Position numbers and translations under genes: made by a program
In this document: in pieces, positions 23,132-35,147 of the stretch
How positions within the stretch are numbered: position 1 is the first letter of the stretch
Layout: each line of letters opens with the position of its first letter
Assembly: GCF_029168945.1 (NCBI RefSeq)
Contig: NC_083604.1
Coordinates: 35,459,686-35,523,685 of the forward strand
Source: Cannabis sativa
Lineage: Eukaryota > Streptophyta > Magnoliopsida > Rosales > Cannabaceae
Direction of reading: 5' to 3'
DNA: 64,000 nt
Notes under the pieces: generated by a model
Told to the model about the DNA's origin: nothing
What the model saw: only the letters and a program-made list of their open reading frames with translations
Database searches by the model: none

Positions 23132-24175
23132 TCCGTACAGCGTGGAATTTTTCTTCGTTTTCTTCGATTTTTCATGCTATTTCATGGAATTAACTTCTGA
23201 TTTTTTTGTGTAGTTTTGTATTTTGATTTTATTTTTCATATTTCAAATCTAATTATCAGAAATAAATTAATTTGATTTTTATAAATTAATTTTAGATATT
23301 AGTGTAATTTGAATATGAAAATAGGTTAAAATCAAGTTTTGCTTACCTCTTTTCTTATTTTCTTCAAAATTTGATTATTTCATCATATTTTTAAATCTAA
23401 GGTTAGATATTAATTTTTTTTTATAAAATATTTCCTTATAAAATAATTTGACCTTATTTAAAATAAGATTACTATAATCATGGCATTTTACAAAAGGGAA
23501 ATAAGATAATTTTTATTAACTTTTAAATTTGTTATTTTTCTTAAACTAAATTATAAAATCAGAAAAGGGTATGTATTTATCATTTTCTATTTTATTGAAT
23601 ATTTAATTTATTAAATAACGTGAAGTTTAAAAGGTAAGTTAGAAAATTTTTTTTGAAATGATATTTAGGTTACTTGAAACCTAATTTTTCAAAAATTGTA
23701 GGTTTAATTTTAAATATCATTTTATTTCATTTTTTAAAAACTGAAAATATTTTTTTATTTTATTATTTTTGAAATATATTTAATATTTTAAAATTAAATA
23801 AATCCTACATCTAAATATCTAAATCTAACTTGTTGCAGGAGTATGTGTTTTAGAGTGTTTGTAAGTTTTTCTAAAACCTATTATTGCTTGATCTAAATTG
23901 CCATGGTTAACTTGTTGATAGATCCAATGATCTGATTTTAACCCATGGTTCAATTGTCAATAGGTCAAGTAAATAATTTGTAACAGGTAAATTTTACATT
24001 CTTCTTTCATCTGTGTATGACCTAGTAACATGATAGGGTCCATCCAAATCTGTGTGCCTGTGTGAGCCTATATGTTTATTTTATTATAGATGATAGGGTC
24101 CCCCATTTAGTTGTTTGAACCTATTCAATTAATAACAGTTATTCATTTTAAGGTTAAATTCCTCTCTTTTGGGCC

Positions 24176-24240
24176 TTGTGTGAGAGATGGGGGCCAATAG
24201 AAGTGGGTACGACATACTGAACCCAGCTCCCCCTCACATG
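24176..24240 (+). promoter_or_regulatory. Conserved hairpin-forming block in leader
   Basis: An outer stem pairs TGTGAG..GGGG with CCCCTCACA, and an inner stem pairs TGGGT with ACCCA around ACGACATACTGA. The block is much better conserved among the copies at 30169-30230 and 55861-55924 than the AT-rich sequence around it. A packaging or other RNA role is inference. Confidence 0.45.
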
Positions 24241-26263
24241 AACTACCCCAATTGAGAAGGCCCATTTGCCTGATTTGAATAACAGTACTAGGTTAATTAA
24301 ATTAGTTTAACCTAACAAAATTGATTAGCAACATAATTAACTTTTAAAATATATAAAATTCATTTTCATTTTAATATTTTAAAGTTAATTTTGAGAAGAA
24401 CACTCTTAGTTTAAGATATTATTTCTAGATAAACTATTTGTATTTTTCTTGTATTTAATTAAATAAAGAATTTTAACTAACTAGATTCTTTCTGAAACTT
24501 ACTTTTATTGTTTCATTAAATATTCCTATTTAAGTTATAAATTAGTTTTTACTAATTTTTCTTATTAACTTAAATTTGAATATCTTTTGAATTTAATATT
24601 AAGTTGAGGAATTCAAGGAATTGGTTATTGAAGATTCTTAAGATATTTTTTAAGTTGATTTTAAACTTACAATGGAATATCCTTAAATTAGGTAGTTACT
24701 ACTTAATTTTGATATTTAATTAAATTTTATTTTGGAAAATTTTAAGTTGCTTATTTTAGATTAATTCTATAAAAACTTAATTTAGATATTTTCCAAATCT
24801 TGAAAAGATACTTAGTTAAATTAACATATTTTGTAGATAGTTATTTATATACTAATTATTATTTCTAATATAGGAAAATATCATTGATTGTGAAATTAAT
24901 TGTTTAATAATTAATTTTTGTACAATTCAAGTTAAGGATATTTTTCCTAGTATTAAACTAGAAATTAATAATTAAGTCCTCTGTATACTTAATTATTTAT
25001 TTCCTGAATTTAATACATTTAATTAAATTGAAAATTAAATATCTAAGTTGATTTTCATAATGATACTTAAATATTGTAATTTTCAAGACATTTAATTGAA
25101 TAGAAAATTATTTTAAGTTGGTAATTTTTTTTAAACAACTTAAATTTGAATAATTTTCAAAATATATTTTATTTATTTTATTAATCAATATTTTCGAAAT
25201 TGCATTTGATTATGCAAGATGATTTTGAATTTATCTTGAAAAATAGATTAAGGTTGTAAATTAATTATTTATTTAATTAATTTTTGAATCAACTTAAACA
25301 AATGATTTTTTCATTTAATGATTAATAAAGGAACTAAAATATATTATTATTAGAAATTGAATCAATTAGTCAAAGAAAATCTAGATAGATATCTTGCTTG
25401 AAGTATTTTTTCTAGTAATGATTAATTTATTTTTTAATGTATTTCGAAAATTGTATACTTTTATACTTTAATTTTTTGAAATACAATATATATATATATT
25501 TATAGAAAATTTAAATTTGAGTTGTAAATTAATTTAAATTAATACAACTTAAATTAAGTAATTTTCTTAATATTTATTGGAAAATGAATACTAGTTTCTT
25601 AACCATCTAAGTTTAATTTTATAAATATCAAATTAAATTTTATTTAGAACTTTATTCTAAATTTAAAATTTAATTAAATAAATATATTTAAAATAAATAA
25701 ATAATAGAAGAAAATACATTTTAAATAATGAGCTTTATTATTATTAAGATATTCGATCTCCATTATTGGTTTTACATAGCTTTTGTTTTAGTGAGAAATC
25801 CTCCCTAATGGAGGAACGTTCATTAGCAAGTTAGCGCCGTTTAATCTCGAAAGATAAGTATATTTGTAAGTGTTTTATATTAGTATTGATCACCCTAATG
25901 GTGACGACTGTATTTGACTTATAAACGTATGAAACAATGGTGGAAGCTCATGAAATAGGAATGACCTTGACTCTAGCCTAAACGAGACAACTTCGGATTC
26001 TCTTTTCGATCGAATAAAAGGTTGCTAGAATGTTTGTCATTTTAGATGAGCTGACAACTCTATTGAATGGATGATAGCTTTGACTCTCGCCTAAACGGGA
26101 CACTGATATTAGTTTGTTGAAAGCCTTGGAAATTATTTAGGATTGTATTTTTTAGTATTTCCTCTAGTCATTCCTACGTGCTATGTGCTAATAATTTCTG
26201 AATAAGATTTTGTGTTAAACCATAATTGATTTCTAGTAATTATTTTGTAGTTCCTGTATTGCC

Positions 26264-26867
26264 ATGTCAAATCCCATGTTGTCACTGCTGAATGAAAATA
26301 AGCTAAATGGATCTAACTTCCCTAAATGGAGAGAGAACATTAATATTGCTCTCATAGGTGAAAGTCCCCTGTTTGTGTTGACTGAGCCGTCTCCTGAACA
26401 GCCAGGTGACAATGCAACCAAAGCTGTTAAAGAGAAGTTTGAGCGTTGGCAGAATGCTAACAATAAAGCTCGATACTTCATGCTTTCCAGCATGGTTGAC
26501 ACCTTGAAAACGAGGTTTGCTAACGCTGTCACGGCTGCAGAAATCATGACGCAGTTAACTGAGCTATTCGGTATGGCATCTATCCAGTCTCGCTTTGACG
26601 CGACTAAGAAATTTATCAATGCCCGGATGGAATCCCATCAGAATGTGCGTGATCACCTTCTCCAAATGGCAGGTTATTTCCAGGAAGCCCAGAATCACGG
26701 TGCTAAAATGGATCAGACAACTCAACTGAGTCTCATCTTGAATAGTCTGACTCCAGATTTTCTGCCCTATACATCAAATTATGTCGTGAACAAGAAGGAA
26801 CAAGACTTTCACACATTAGTCAATGACCTTCAGACATATGAAAATTTGATTGGAGGACCCAAGAAGA
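26264..26867 (+). pseudogene. gag: Copia-type gag of element II, N-terminal two thirds
   Basis: The frame opens at ATG 26264 (MSNPMLSLLNENKLNGSNF), 13 bases after a splice-acceptor-like TTTTGTAG, and runs about 201 codons without a stop. It covers the UBN2-type gag fold: FPKWRENINIAL, FMLSSMVDTLKTRF, LTELFGMASIQSRFD, LILNSLTPDFLPYTSNY and DLQTYENLIGG. It is cut after GGPKK by the element at 26868. The frame resumes after the duplicated GAAGA at 37044 and stays open to 37347, so the gene was intact (about 300 residues) until that insertion. Gag is the capsid protein; no protease follows. Confidence 0.9.
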
Positions 26868-28764
26868 TGTTGGGTTTTATGCCCTAAATAAAACTCATTT
26901 CAATATAATCAGATTTACTTATTAATATAGATCAGAAATAACATTTAATGTTGCATGGTTCACATGATTTATTTCATGATTATATGTACATAATGTATAA
27001 ATTCATCTGAAACCCTTTTCACATACTTGATCCTGTTTATTGTGCCATCAACACATTGGAAAGTAAACATGACTATGTGAATAAAGTTTCGTAGATTTAT
27101 CAGACATAGGGTTTTACTGATATGATAATCTACAACAGAGTTTACTTGCATTTGGAGAAGTGCTATGTTCTTTCCAGAGCATTGGTTAAAGTAAAGCTCA
27201 GGTTGGATGCATGGAGTATGCATCGAAAGGGATCGATATTGAACTTTGACTTAGAAATATTAAACTTACCGTAATATCTATTCAAGTCAATATCGCTTAG
27301 TTGATCCTAGATCAAATGATCTTAATCCTGATATGATTAGGCTCAATCTCGAGAGGCTATTCGTGTTCTTTGATTTGTTAGTTAAGCCTACTTTTACGTC
27401 AGGGTGATACGTACATTTTGGAAACACGGTAGTGCAATTGAGTGGGAGCGCTATCATAAATATGGAATCTATAGCTTCTATCTGGCGAATAGTAAGCAAA
27501 AGATGATCTCCTTCGAGCTTGACCAAACGAACATAAATGGTGGAGATCTCATTTCACATAAGCTGAAATATCATTTATACGGGGTCAAGTGTTTTAAGGA
27601 ATAAATACATTGTAGGGTGTAACGGTAATCTAATCCCTTTACAGTGTAGATCATTCATATAGAGGATCAGTGATCAAATTAGGATTATAACAATGGATAA
27701 CTAATGATGTGTCTATATGGTGGAACATATAGAGCATTCTATATACTGAGAGTGCAATTCTAAGTTCTATGCGTGGATTCAACGAAGAATTAATAAGTTA
27801 GTGAATTTTTGTAATGAATTCTTGATCTACTTATTGGAAGCTCGGTTATATAGACCCATGGTCCCCGCACTAGTTGAGATAATATTGCTTGTAAGACTCA
27901 TGTAATTGGTTTTGATTAATCAATTATAATTCTCAAATTAGACTATGTCTATTTGTGAAATTTTCACTATGTAAGGGCGAAATTGTAAAGAAAGAGTTTA
28001 TAGGGGCATATTTGTTAATTATGATACTTTGTATGGTTCAATTAATAAATATGATAAATGACAATATTATTTAATAATTATTTATAGTTATTAAATAGTT
28101 AGAATTGGCATTTAAATGGTTGAATTAGAAAATTGGTATTTTTGAGAAAATCAGATGCAGAAAAGATAAAACTGCAAAATTGCAAAAAGTGAAGCCCAAA
28201 TCCACTATGCATGGCCAACCACTTTTGTAGGGAATTTAAACTGATATTTTCATTATTTTAATGCCAAATAATTCAAACCTAACCCTTGTGGAATGCTATA
28301 AATAGATAGTGAAGGCTTCAGGAAAATTACACTTAAATTTTCTATTTTTCCTTCAGAGAAAAACTTGAGCCTTCTCTCTCCCTATCATTGGCTGAACCCA
28401 CTCTCTCTCTCTCTTCCTCATTGAGATTTCGAAATTCTTAGTGTATGAGTAGTGCCCACACACAGCAAGTGATACCTCAATCATAGTGAGGAAGATCGTG
28501 AAGAAAGACATTCAGCAAAAGGAGTTTCAGCATCAAAGATTTAGAGAAAGAGATCCAGGTTGAGATATTGATAATGCTCTGCTACAGAAAGGAATCAAGG
28601 GCTAGATATCTGAACGGAAGGAGTCATTATATTCCGCTGCACCAAATGTAAGGTTTCCTAAACTTTATATTTGTTTATTTCATCGTTTTAGAAAGTTCAT
28701 ATTTAGGGTGTTAATCAACATACTTGTGAGTAGATCTAAGATCCTGGTAAAATAAATTCCAAGA
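26868..28764 (+). repeat. 5' LTR of nested Copia derivative (subfamily A)
   Basis: The 1897-bp LTR starts TGTTGGGTTTTATGCCC. Its end is CCAAGA instead of CCAACA, a point change not shared by its partner at 37043. A TATAAATA promoter motif is at 28297-28304, with a short CT run near 28401-28418. Confidence 0.93.
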
Positions 28765-28766
28765 AC

Positions 28767-28778
28767 TGGCCTCAGAGC
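28767..28778 (+). other. PBS variant of nested Copia derivative
   Basis: TGGCCTCAGAGC stands where the standard TGGTATCAGAGC is expected (two changes). The same variant is present at 53977 in another insertion, so it is unlikely to be a local mutation. Confidence 0.75.
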
Positions 28779-31700
28779 CATGGTAATTGATTTACTTACA
28801 AGAAATTTGGACTTTAAAACGATTGTTTGTTTATTTTTGGATGGTATCATGTTGTATTGAGTATTATTTGATGATTGATTGATGTTTGTAAATTTTCGTG
28901 AAAAATAATTACGATTCTGTTTCTGGAATTATTTTTATTGGATAGTATGGAAAAGATTAAGCAAGTTAGCCTTTTACAGAACTCAATTTCGATTTTATTA
29001 CAATTAGTTATGATTTTTTGAAGATTCGAAAAAAATTAGAACTGTGCTGAAATTTTCCTACGATCGCGAAAACTGTCCGTATAACTCACAATTTTTTCGT
29101 TTTTCTTCGATTTTTCATGCTTTTTTATGGAATTAACTTCCGATTTTTGTATAGTTTTGTATATATATACTATTACTATTCCTAATTCAATTCTAATTAT
29201 CATTTTGAATTAATTTAATATTTTTTAAATTTAATTCAAGATATTAGTGTAATTTGAATTTGAATAGAATTAGTATCTATCTTCTTGCTTAAAAAATCTA
29301 TCTTATTTTTAAATTTGATTATATCTTATCTTATTTTTAAATTTAAGGTCAGATTTTATATATATTTTAAATTAAATCTTTTTTAGATATTTTGACCTTA
29401 TTTAAATTTAAAATAAGATAACTATAATCATGTAATTTTAAATAGATATAAGATATTTTGCTAACTTTTAAATTTTGTTATTTTATTTATTTAAATTAAA
29501 TTTAAAATCTGAAAAAGATATTTAACTTATCTTTTCTAATTTTTATTTAATTTTTATTTAAAAAATAACATTTAAATTTTAAAAGTAGTTAGCAAATTTT
29601 GAAATGATATTTAGGTTTGTTGAAACCTAATTTTTCAAAATTGTAGGTTAATTTAATTTTTTTTTTTAATTTCGAATGATTCAATTTTTTTTTAAAAAAT
29701 TTTCGAAAAATTATTTTTTATTTAATTAATTATTTCGAAATTAATTATTTAATTTAAAATTAAATAAATCCTACATCCAACTATCCAGCTAACCTTGTTG
29801 CAGGAGTATGTGTTTTAGCTTGTTTGTAAGTTTTCAAAACCTATTATTACTTGATTGCAAATAGCCATGGTTACTTTTTGCCAGATCTAATGATCTGATG
29901 GCTCCCTTGGTCAAGATAATAATTTGTAACAGGTATATTTACAATCTTCTTTCATCTGTGTATGACCTAGCAACATGATAGGACCCATCCAAAGTGTGCC
30001 TGTGTGAGCCTATGTGTTTAATTTTATTATAGATGCATATAGGTTGTTGTTGCTAAAATTAATTATCATAGTTCTTGATAGAATTTATTTAGGCCCATTT
30101 AGTTTTTGGGCTTATTCAATTAATAACAGTTGTTCATTTTAAGGTTAAATTCCTCTCTTTTGGGCCTTGTGTGAGAGTTGGGAGCCATAGTAGTGGGTAC
30201 GACATACTGAACCCAGCACCCCCTCACATGAACCACCCCAATTGTGAAGGCCCATTTGCCTGATTTGAACAACTGTACTAGGTTAATTAAACTAATTTAA
30301 CCTAATAAAATTGATTAGCAACATAATTAATTTCATTTATTTTGAAATTAATTTAAGAAAATTATAGTTTAAAGAATTTTTTATTCTAAGCTAAACTATA
30401 TGTATTTTCTTGTATTTAATTAAATATAGAATTATAACCATCTAGATTCTTTCTGGAACTTAATTTAAATTTTTCATTAAATATTCCTATTTAAGTTGAT
30501 ATTTAGTTATCTTCAACTAACCAACTTAAATCTGAATATCTTTTGGATTTAAAATTTCAAAATTAAGTTGAGGAATTTTAGGCATTGGTTATTAAGATTC
30601 TTTAGATATTTTTTAAGTTAATATCTTTTCGAATATTAACTTAAAATGGAATATTTTAGATATTTTTTAAGTTAATATCTTTTCGAATATTAACTTAAAT
30701 TGTAATATTTTCAAATTAAGTGGTTACAGCTTAATTTTTGATATTTAATTAAATTTAAATTTGAAAATATTTAAGTTTTAGATTTTTTCTAATACAACTT
30801 AAATTAGATATTTTTTCAAATTTTGTGGAAAAGATACTTAGTCCAATAAAATATTTTCTAGATAGTTATTTCTAGACTATTTATTATTTCTAATATTAAA
30901 TAGGAAAATATTATACATTGTGAAATTAATTATTTATATAATTAATTTTGGTACAATTTATTTCAGTATATTTTTGCTAGTATTAAACTAGAGATTAATA
31001 ATTAAGCCTTCTCTACACTTAATTATTTATTTCTTGAATTTAATAAATTTAATTAATTTGAAAATTAAATATCTAAGTTGATTTTCATCATGATACTTAA
31101 ATATTTTTTTTTCATTACACTTAATTAAATAGAAAATTATTTTTAGTTGAAATTTATTTTTTCAACTAAATTTAAATAATTTTCAAAATATATTTTTTCT
31201 TTATTTTATTAATCAGATTTCGAAATTGCATTTCTTAAATGTTGGAATTTCGAATTTTATTTGAAAAATAGATTAAAGTTGTAAATTATTTATTTTAATT
31301 TTGGACCAACTTAAATCAATGATTTTTTCATTAATTGATTAATTTAAAATAAATAAATTAAAATATATTATTAGAAATTGAATTAATTAGTCAAAGGAAA
31401 ATCTAGATAAGTGATATTTTTGCTTGAAGTATTTTTCTAGTGTATTTAATTAAATAGAAAATTAATATTTAAGTTGATTTTCATCATCATACTTAAATAT
31501 TTGAAATTTTTCTTATATATTTAATTAAATAGAAAAATTATATTTTTTGTTGTAAATTAATTTTATTAATTAATTTTGGGCCAACATTAAATTATAATAA
31601 TTTTTCCAGAATTTATTTTAATATGCAATTTCGAAAATTGTATTCTTAAATACTTTAATTTTTCGAAATGCAATATATATTTATAGAAAATTAAATTTGA

Positions 31701-32480
31701 GTTGTAAATTAATTTAAATTAATTTTGTAACAACTTAAATTGAATATTTTTCTAAATATTTATTGGAAATTATTACTAAGATGGAAATAATTCATATTAT
31801 TTTCATATCCATCTAAGTAAAATTTATAAATATTAAATTAAAATTTACATTTAGAATTTTTTTTTATTCTAAATTAGAAATTTTAATTAAATAAATATAT
31901 ATTTAAAATAAATAGATTAAATAAAGAGAATCAAAGAAAATACAACTCACTTTAAATAATGAGCTTGATTATTATTAAGATATTCGATCTCCATTGTTGG
32001 TCTTACAAAAGTTAAATATTTTCAATATAACCTCGAGACGCTAGACTTCGTCCCCCTATGGATGGTTATTCGTTGAACGCATTTAACACCGTAAGATTTC
32101 ATTTGATAAGTGTTTTGTGATTTTTCGTCTCTATTTAGACTCTCCCCTACGATGACTACTTAGAGATAAACTCATAAAACATGAAACAATGGTGGAAGCT
32201 CATAAAATAAGAATAACCTTGACTCTCGCCTACCGGGACAACATTGGATTCTTATTTTGATCGAATAAATGGTTGCTAGAATGGTTTCTATTTTAGATGA
32301 GCTGACAACTCTATTCAATAAATGATACTTTGACTCTCGCCTACCGGGACACTGTATCAGTTTGTTGAAAACCTTGGAAATTATTTAGGATTGTATGTTT
32401 TAGTATTTTCACTAGTCATTCCTACTTGCTATATGTTTATAATTTCTGAATTGTGTATGAATTTATATTGAACCATGTTA
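28779..32480 (+). other. AT-rich leader of nested Copia derivative
   Basis: This is non-coding leader homologous to 22771-26230. The GC-rich island is nearly absent. The conserved hairpin region is at 30169-30230, a 54-bp tandem duplication at 30602-30709, and the pre-gag block at about 31960-32400 with its paired CTCTCGCCTACCGGGACA repeats near 32219 and 32331. Confidence 0.75.
30602..30709. repeat. Two tandem 54-bp units containing a hairpin
   Basis: Units 30602-30655 and 30656-30709 are nearly identical. Each contains TTAAGTTAATAT and AATATTAACTTAA as inverted arms of about 12-13 bases around a short loop. Other leader copies have a single diverged unit here (near 24640). Confidence 0.85.
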
Positions 32481-32489
32481 TTTTCTGTT

Positions 32490-33254
32490 ATTAAGTTGTA
32501 GTTTAATTTCGAATCTTCATTGTTGGTCTAACATGTTTGTTTTTCTAATGAGATAAATCCCTAATGGATTTTCACCATTAGACATACATAATAGTGTAAG
32601 ATCTCGAAAGATAAATATTGTATATACAACATCTAGCTGTTCATCAATTGATGACACCTTAGACTAGTATTTTTACAATATGAAACAAGAAGATTACATA
32701 AATAAGATTACTTTGTCTTTCCCTAATCGAAGCATCGTTGGATTCTTATTTATAAACGAAATTATCCTAATTCCTCTTAGCTTATTCATTTCGAATTAGC
32801 TCAATAATATATCATTGGATGAATGGTCTATAAATCATTTCATGTCATTATATTTTCTCTTAAGAAATTAAATGACACATATGATTATAATCCCGAAATT
32901 CTATTCCCAATTGATATAAATCCTCAATCTTAGAAATATCCTACTTGTATGGGCAAATCTGACTTAGAGTTTGTATTAGTAGTGCTGGTCCAAGATAGAA
33001 TTACTCATTATATTTGGTATAATTTTAAGTCTTTGACTTTAATTTTAGATTCCAAATAGAAATTTTCTTATATTTCGAATTCCAGAATACAATACAGTTA
33101 CACTTTCTCAAGTGTTTAATATCCATCTTCTATTAATGGGTTAAAACTGTATGGAATATGAGTTAGGTATTCTGTGACCAGGATCCACTTGCAGTATTCT
33201 AAGAACTCTTTGATGTAACTAAACTTATGTCATTAATAGACACTACCACATTTT
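32490..33254 (+). other. Diverged second copy of the pre-gag block, gag missing
   Basis: About 32505-32870 repeats the layout of the block at 31960-32400 (TTCGAATCTTCATTGTTGGTCTAACATG, then ...GTGTAAGATCTCGAAAGATAAAT, then ...GATGAATGGT) at lower similarity. No gag sequence is recognisable between here and the integrase remnant at 33261. I see no gene in this stretch. Confidence 0.5.
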
Positions 33255-35132
33255 TTTTTAATCTATGGCATTTGTATCTTGTTCATAGTGGATTTGACAA
33301 GATCAATCTCTGCAAAGGGTTAATATGCCTATATCCACTGAAAGTAGTTCATCTCATTCGCAGATGGATGTACATTCAGGGGTGGATATGAGTTTTTCGT
33401 TGTATTCTTAAAACGATTACTCTAGATTATACCTTTTAGCAAAGCAATTTGAAATGTTTAAAAAATTTCATTAATTTCTAGCAATGGTTAAAACCATTAA
33501 GGTAAGTGGTTAAAGATCTTGCGAACTGATAGGGGTGGAGAAATAGTTAGTAGATATGCAGTTCAAAGATCATTAAATTGATTTTTGAATTATATCCAAA
33601 CTTACCTCCCCAGAAATTTCGAGTTGCATATTGATGATTAGTTACTAGTCGTTCCCTAAATCCTTCTATGGTAATACAATTTCAGAATGATGTACTGGTT
33701 GTATACTTAATGTAAATTATTACTAGATTCATGGATGACCTAATCAAAATCTTAAGAAAAGCTAGAACTGTTAACCATGGTTTGTTAGCTATTCTAAGTG
33801 ATTAGGGGTGGACTATCCCATTGTCAATAGATAAGAAAGTGTTTGATCAAACAAATACTACTTTTCTAAGAAAAGGACTAAGTCTGAAAAACAAGTAGCA
33901 AATAAAGGAGATATTTAATTCTTGATTCCAAAAGTGTTCTATCATCTTACATATGATGATCCCACTGCCTCTGTTGTCTTGTCACAACCGAAGAAATCAA
34001 TACCGTCTTAGACATAATTCACGGTACCTCGTCGTAGTGGGAGAGTTTCTAGGAACTCACCTTCTTCTGACTTGGGAGACACTAGTGATTAAAATCCATT
34101 GTGAGTTTAAACAAGTAATGGATTGTCAAGATAAGAAACTAAGAAGAAAGCCAAAAGAACTATGGTTTAATCCATTCACATGGAATAACCTAAAGTTTTC
34201 TATTACAAGGACATAAAAGGAAATTTTCGTTTATAAGTCCATTCAATAGACTTAACAAAACTTCCTAGTAATTACTAAACCTATGGCTTATGGTATACCT
34301 AGTAATTACTTACTCTAATGCAAGCAACTTACTTTAGTAAGATGCTGAAGCATTTTCTTTCTAATGGCAATCTATAGAAGCTTCACAACTTCTTAGGCAT
34401 AGATTTTATTTATCTAAGGAAAAGTCTCTACTATTCCAGAAAAGATAAAGCCATGAAAGAATTTCTTAAAGCAACAGTGAGAGGTCTTAGATATGCTTTT
34501 GTATGCCTTAGACCAGACACCTGCTGTTGAGTGGGAGTAATGAGTAGGTATCAGATTAATCCAGGAGAAGAACATTGGAAGACAATCAAGTAAATCCTAA
34601 GATTAAGAAGAGGAACTATATGTTAGTCTATAAGGGTGTGTTTAAAACTCTTAGACTACACCATATCAGATTTCGAAATTTGCCTTTGTGCTAGAAAATC
34701 TTTTTGATAAGATGGTGGTTACTCTAGGGGTGGAATAGTGATTTTGGAGAAGTGTAAAAACCTATCTGAAGTCTCTAGGTCTACCAGGAAGGGACCGAAT
34801 GTTAAAGTTGCAGGAAAGGTACTTATTCAGTCTAAGGAAAGTTCTATACATCTTTGGCACCATTCCAAATTGCCTTAAACTACTAGTGTTAATTTCCTGA
34901 TTAACCAAAAGTAGTTGCCAAAGATATAGAATCCAGTATCCCAAGAGAGTAGACATATAGAGAGGAATTTCACATTATCAATGATTTTGTGATTAAAGGA
35001 AGAGTAATGGTGGAGAAAAGGTTGTGTTTAATTCAACCTTTCAGATCCTATTACGAGGAGTTTACTACTACTACACTTGATTTGTATATCGAGGTGTTGA
35101 GATTATTTGAAACACACTTTTGTTTTATATTA
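33255..35132 (+). pseudogene. Eroded Copia pol (integrase, RT, RNase H pieces)
   Basis: Pieces of a Copia polyprotein occur in order. The GAG-pre-integrase/zinc-binding start, LWHLYLVHSGFDKIN, is at about 33261-33306. The integrase core entry KILRTDRGGE is near 33508-33540. The RT/RNase H connection has RPDTCC, then after a stop VGVMSRYQINPGEEHWKTIK (about 34490-34590). The RNase H C-terminus SRHIERNF is near 34943-34970, continuing into VIKGRVMVEKR. Frames change between pieces and stops are frequent. The total is about 1.9 kb, much shorter than an intact pol, so large deletions are included. No activity is possible. Confidence 0.75.
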
Positions 35133-35147
35133 GTGCAAGTGGGAGAT
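35133..35147 (+). other. Polypurine tract of nested Copia derivative
   Basis: GTGCAAGTGGGAGAT lies immediately upstream of the 3' LTR, with the same core GTGCAAGTGGGAG as at 5606 and 39093. Confidence 0.75.

Larger units (their letters stand above)
22771..26263 (+). other. Long AT-rich leader of Copia element II
   Basis: About 3.5 kb lies between PBS and gag without a credible ORF. It contains a GC-rich island near 23030-23140, a very AT-rich body with many diverged repeats of the form AAGTTG...CAACTT, a conserved hairpin region at 24176-24240, and a conserved pre-gag block at about 25728-26150. ATTTTGTAG at 26242-26250 precedes the gag ATG by 13 bases. The leader is far longer than the usual few hundred bases. 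Confidence 0.8.

Noticed and set aside
27287..27526. Antisense ORF of 79 codons (MVKLEGDH...) that recurs in LTRs at 14745, 17783, 35567 and 59888
   Set aside because: It lies inside LTR sequence opposite to transcription. Its recurrence follows from LTR homology between young copies, and no protein family is recognisable.
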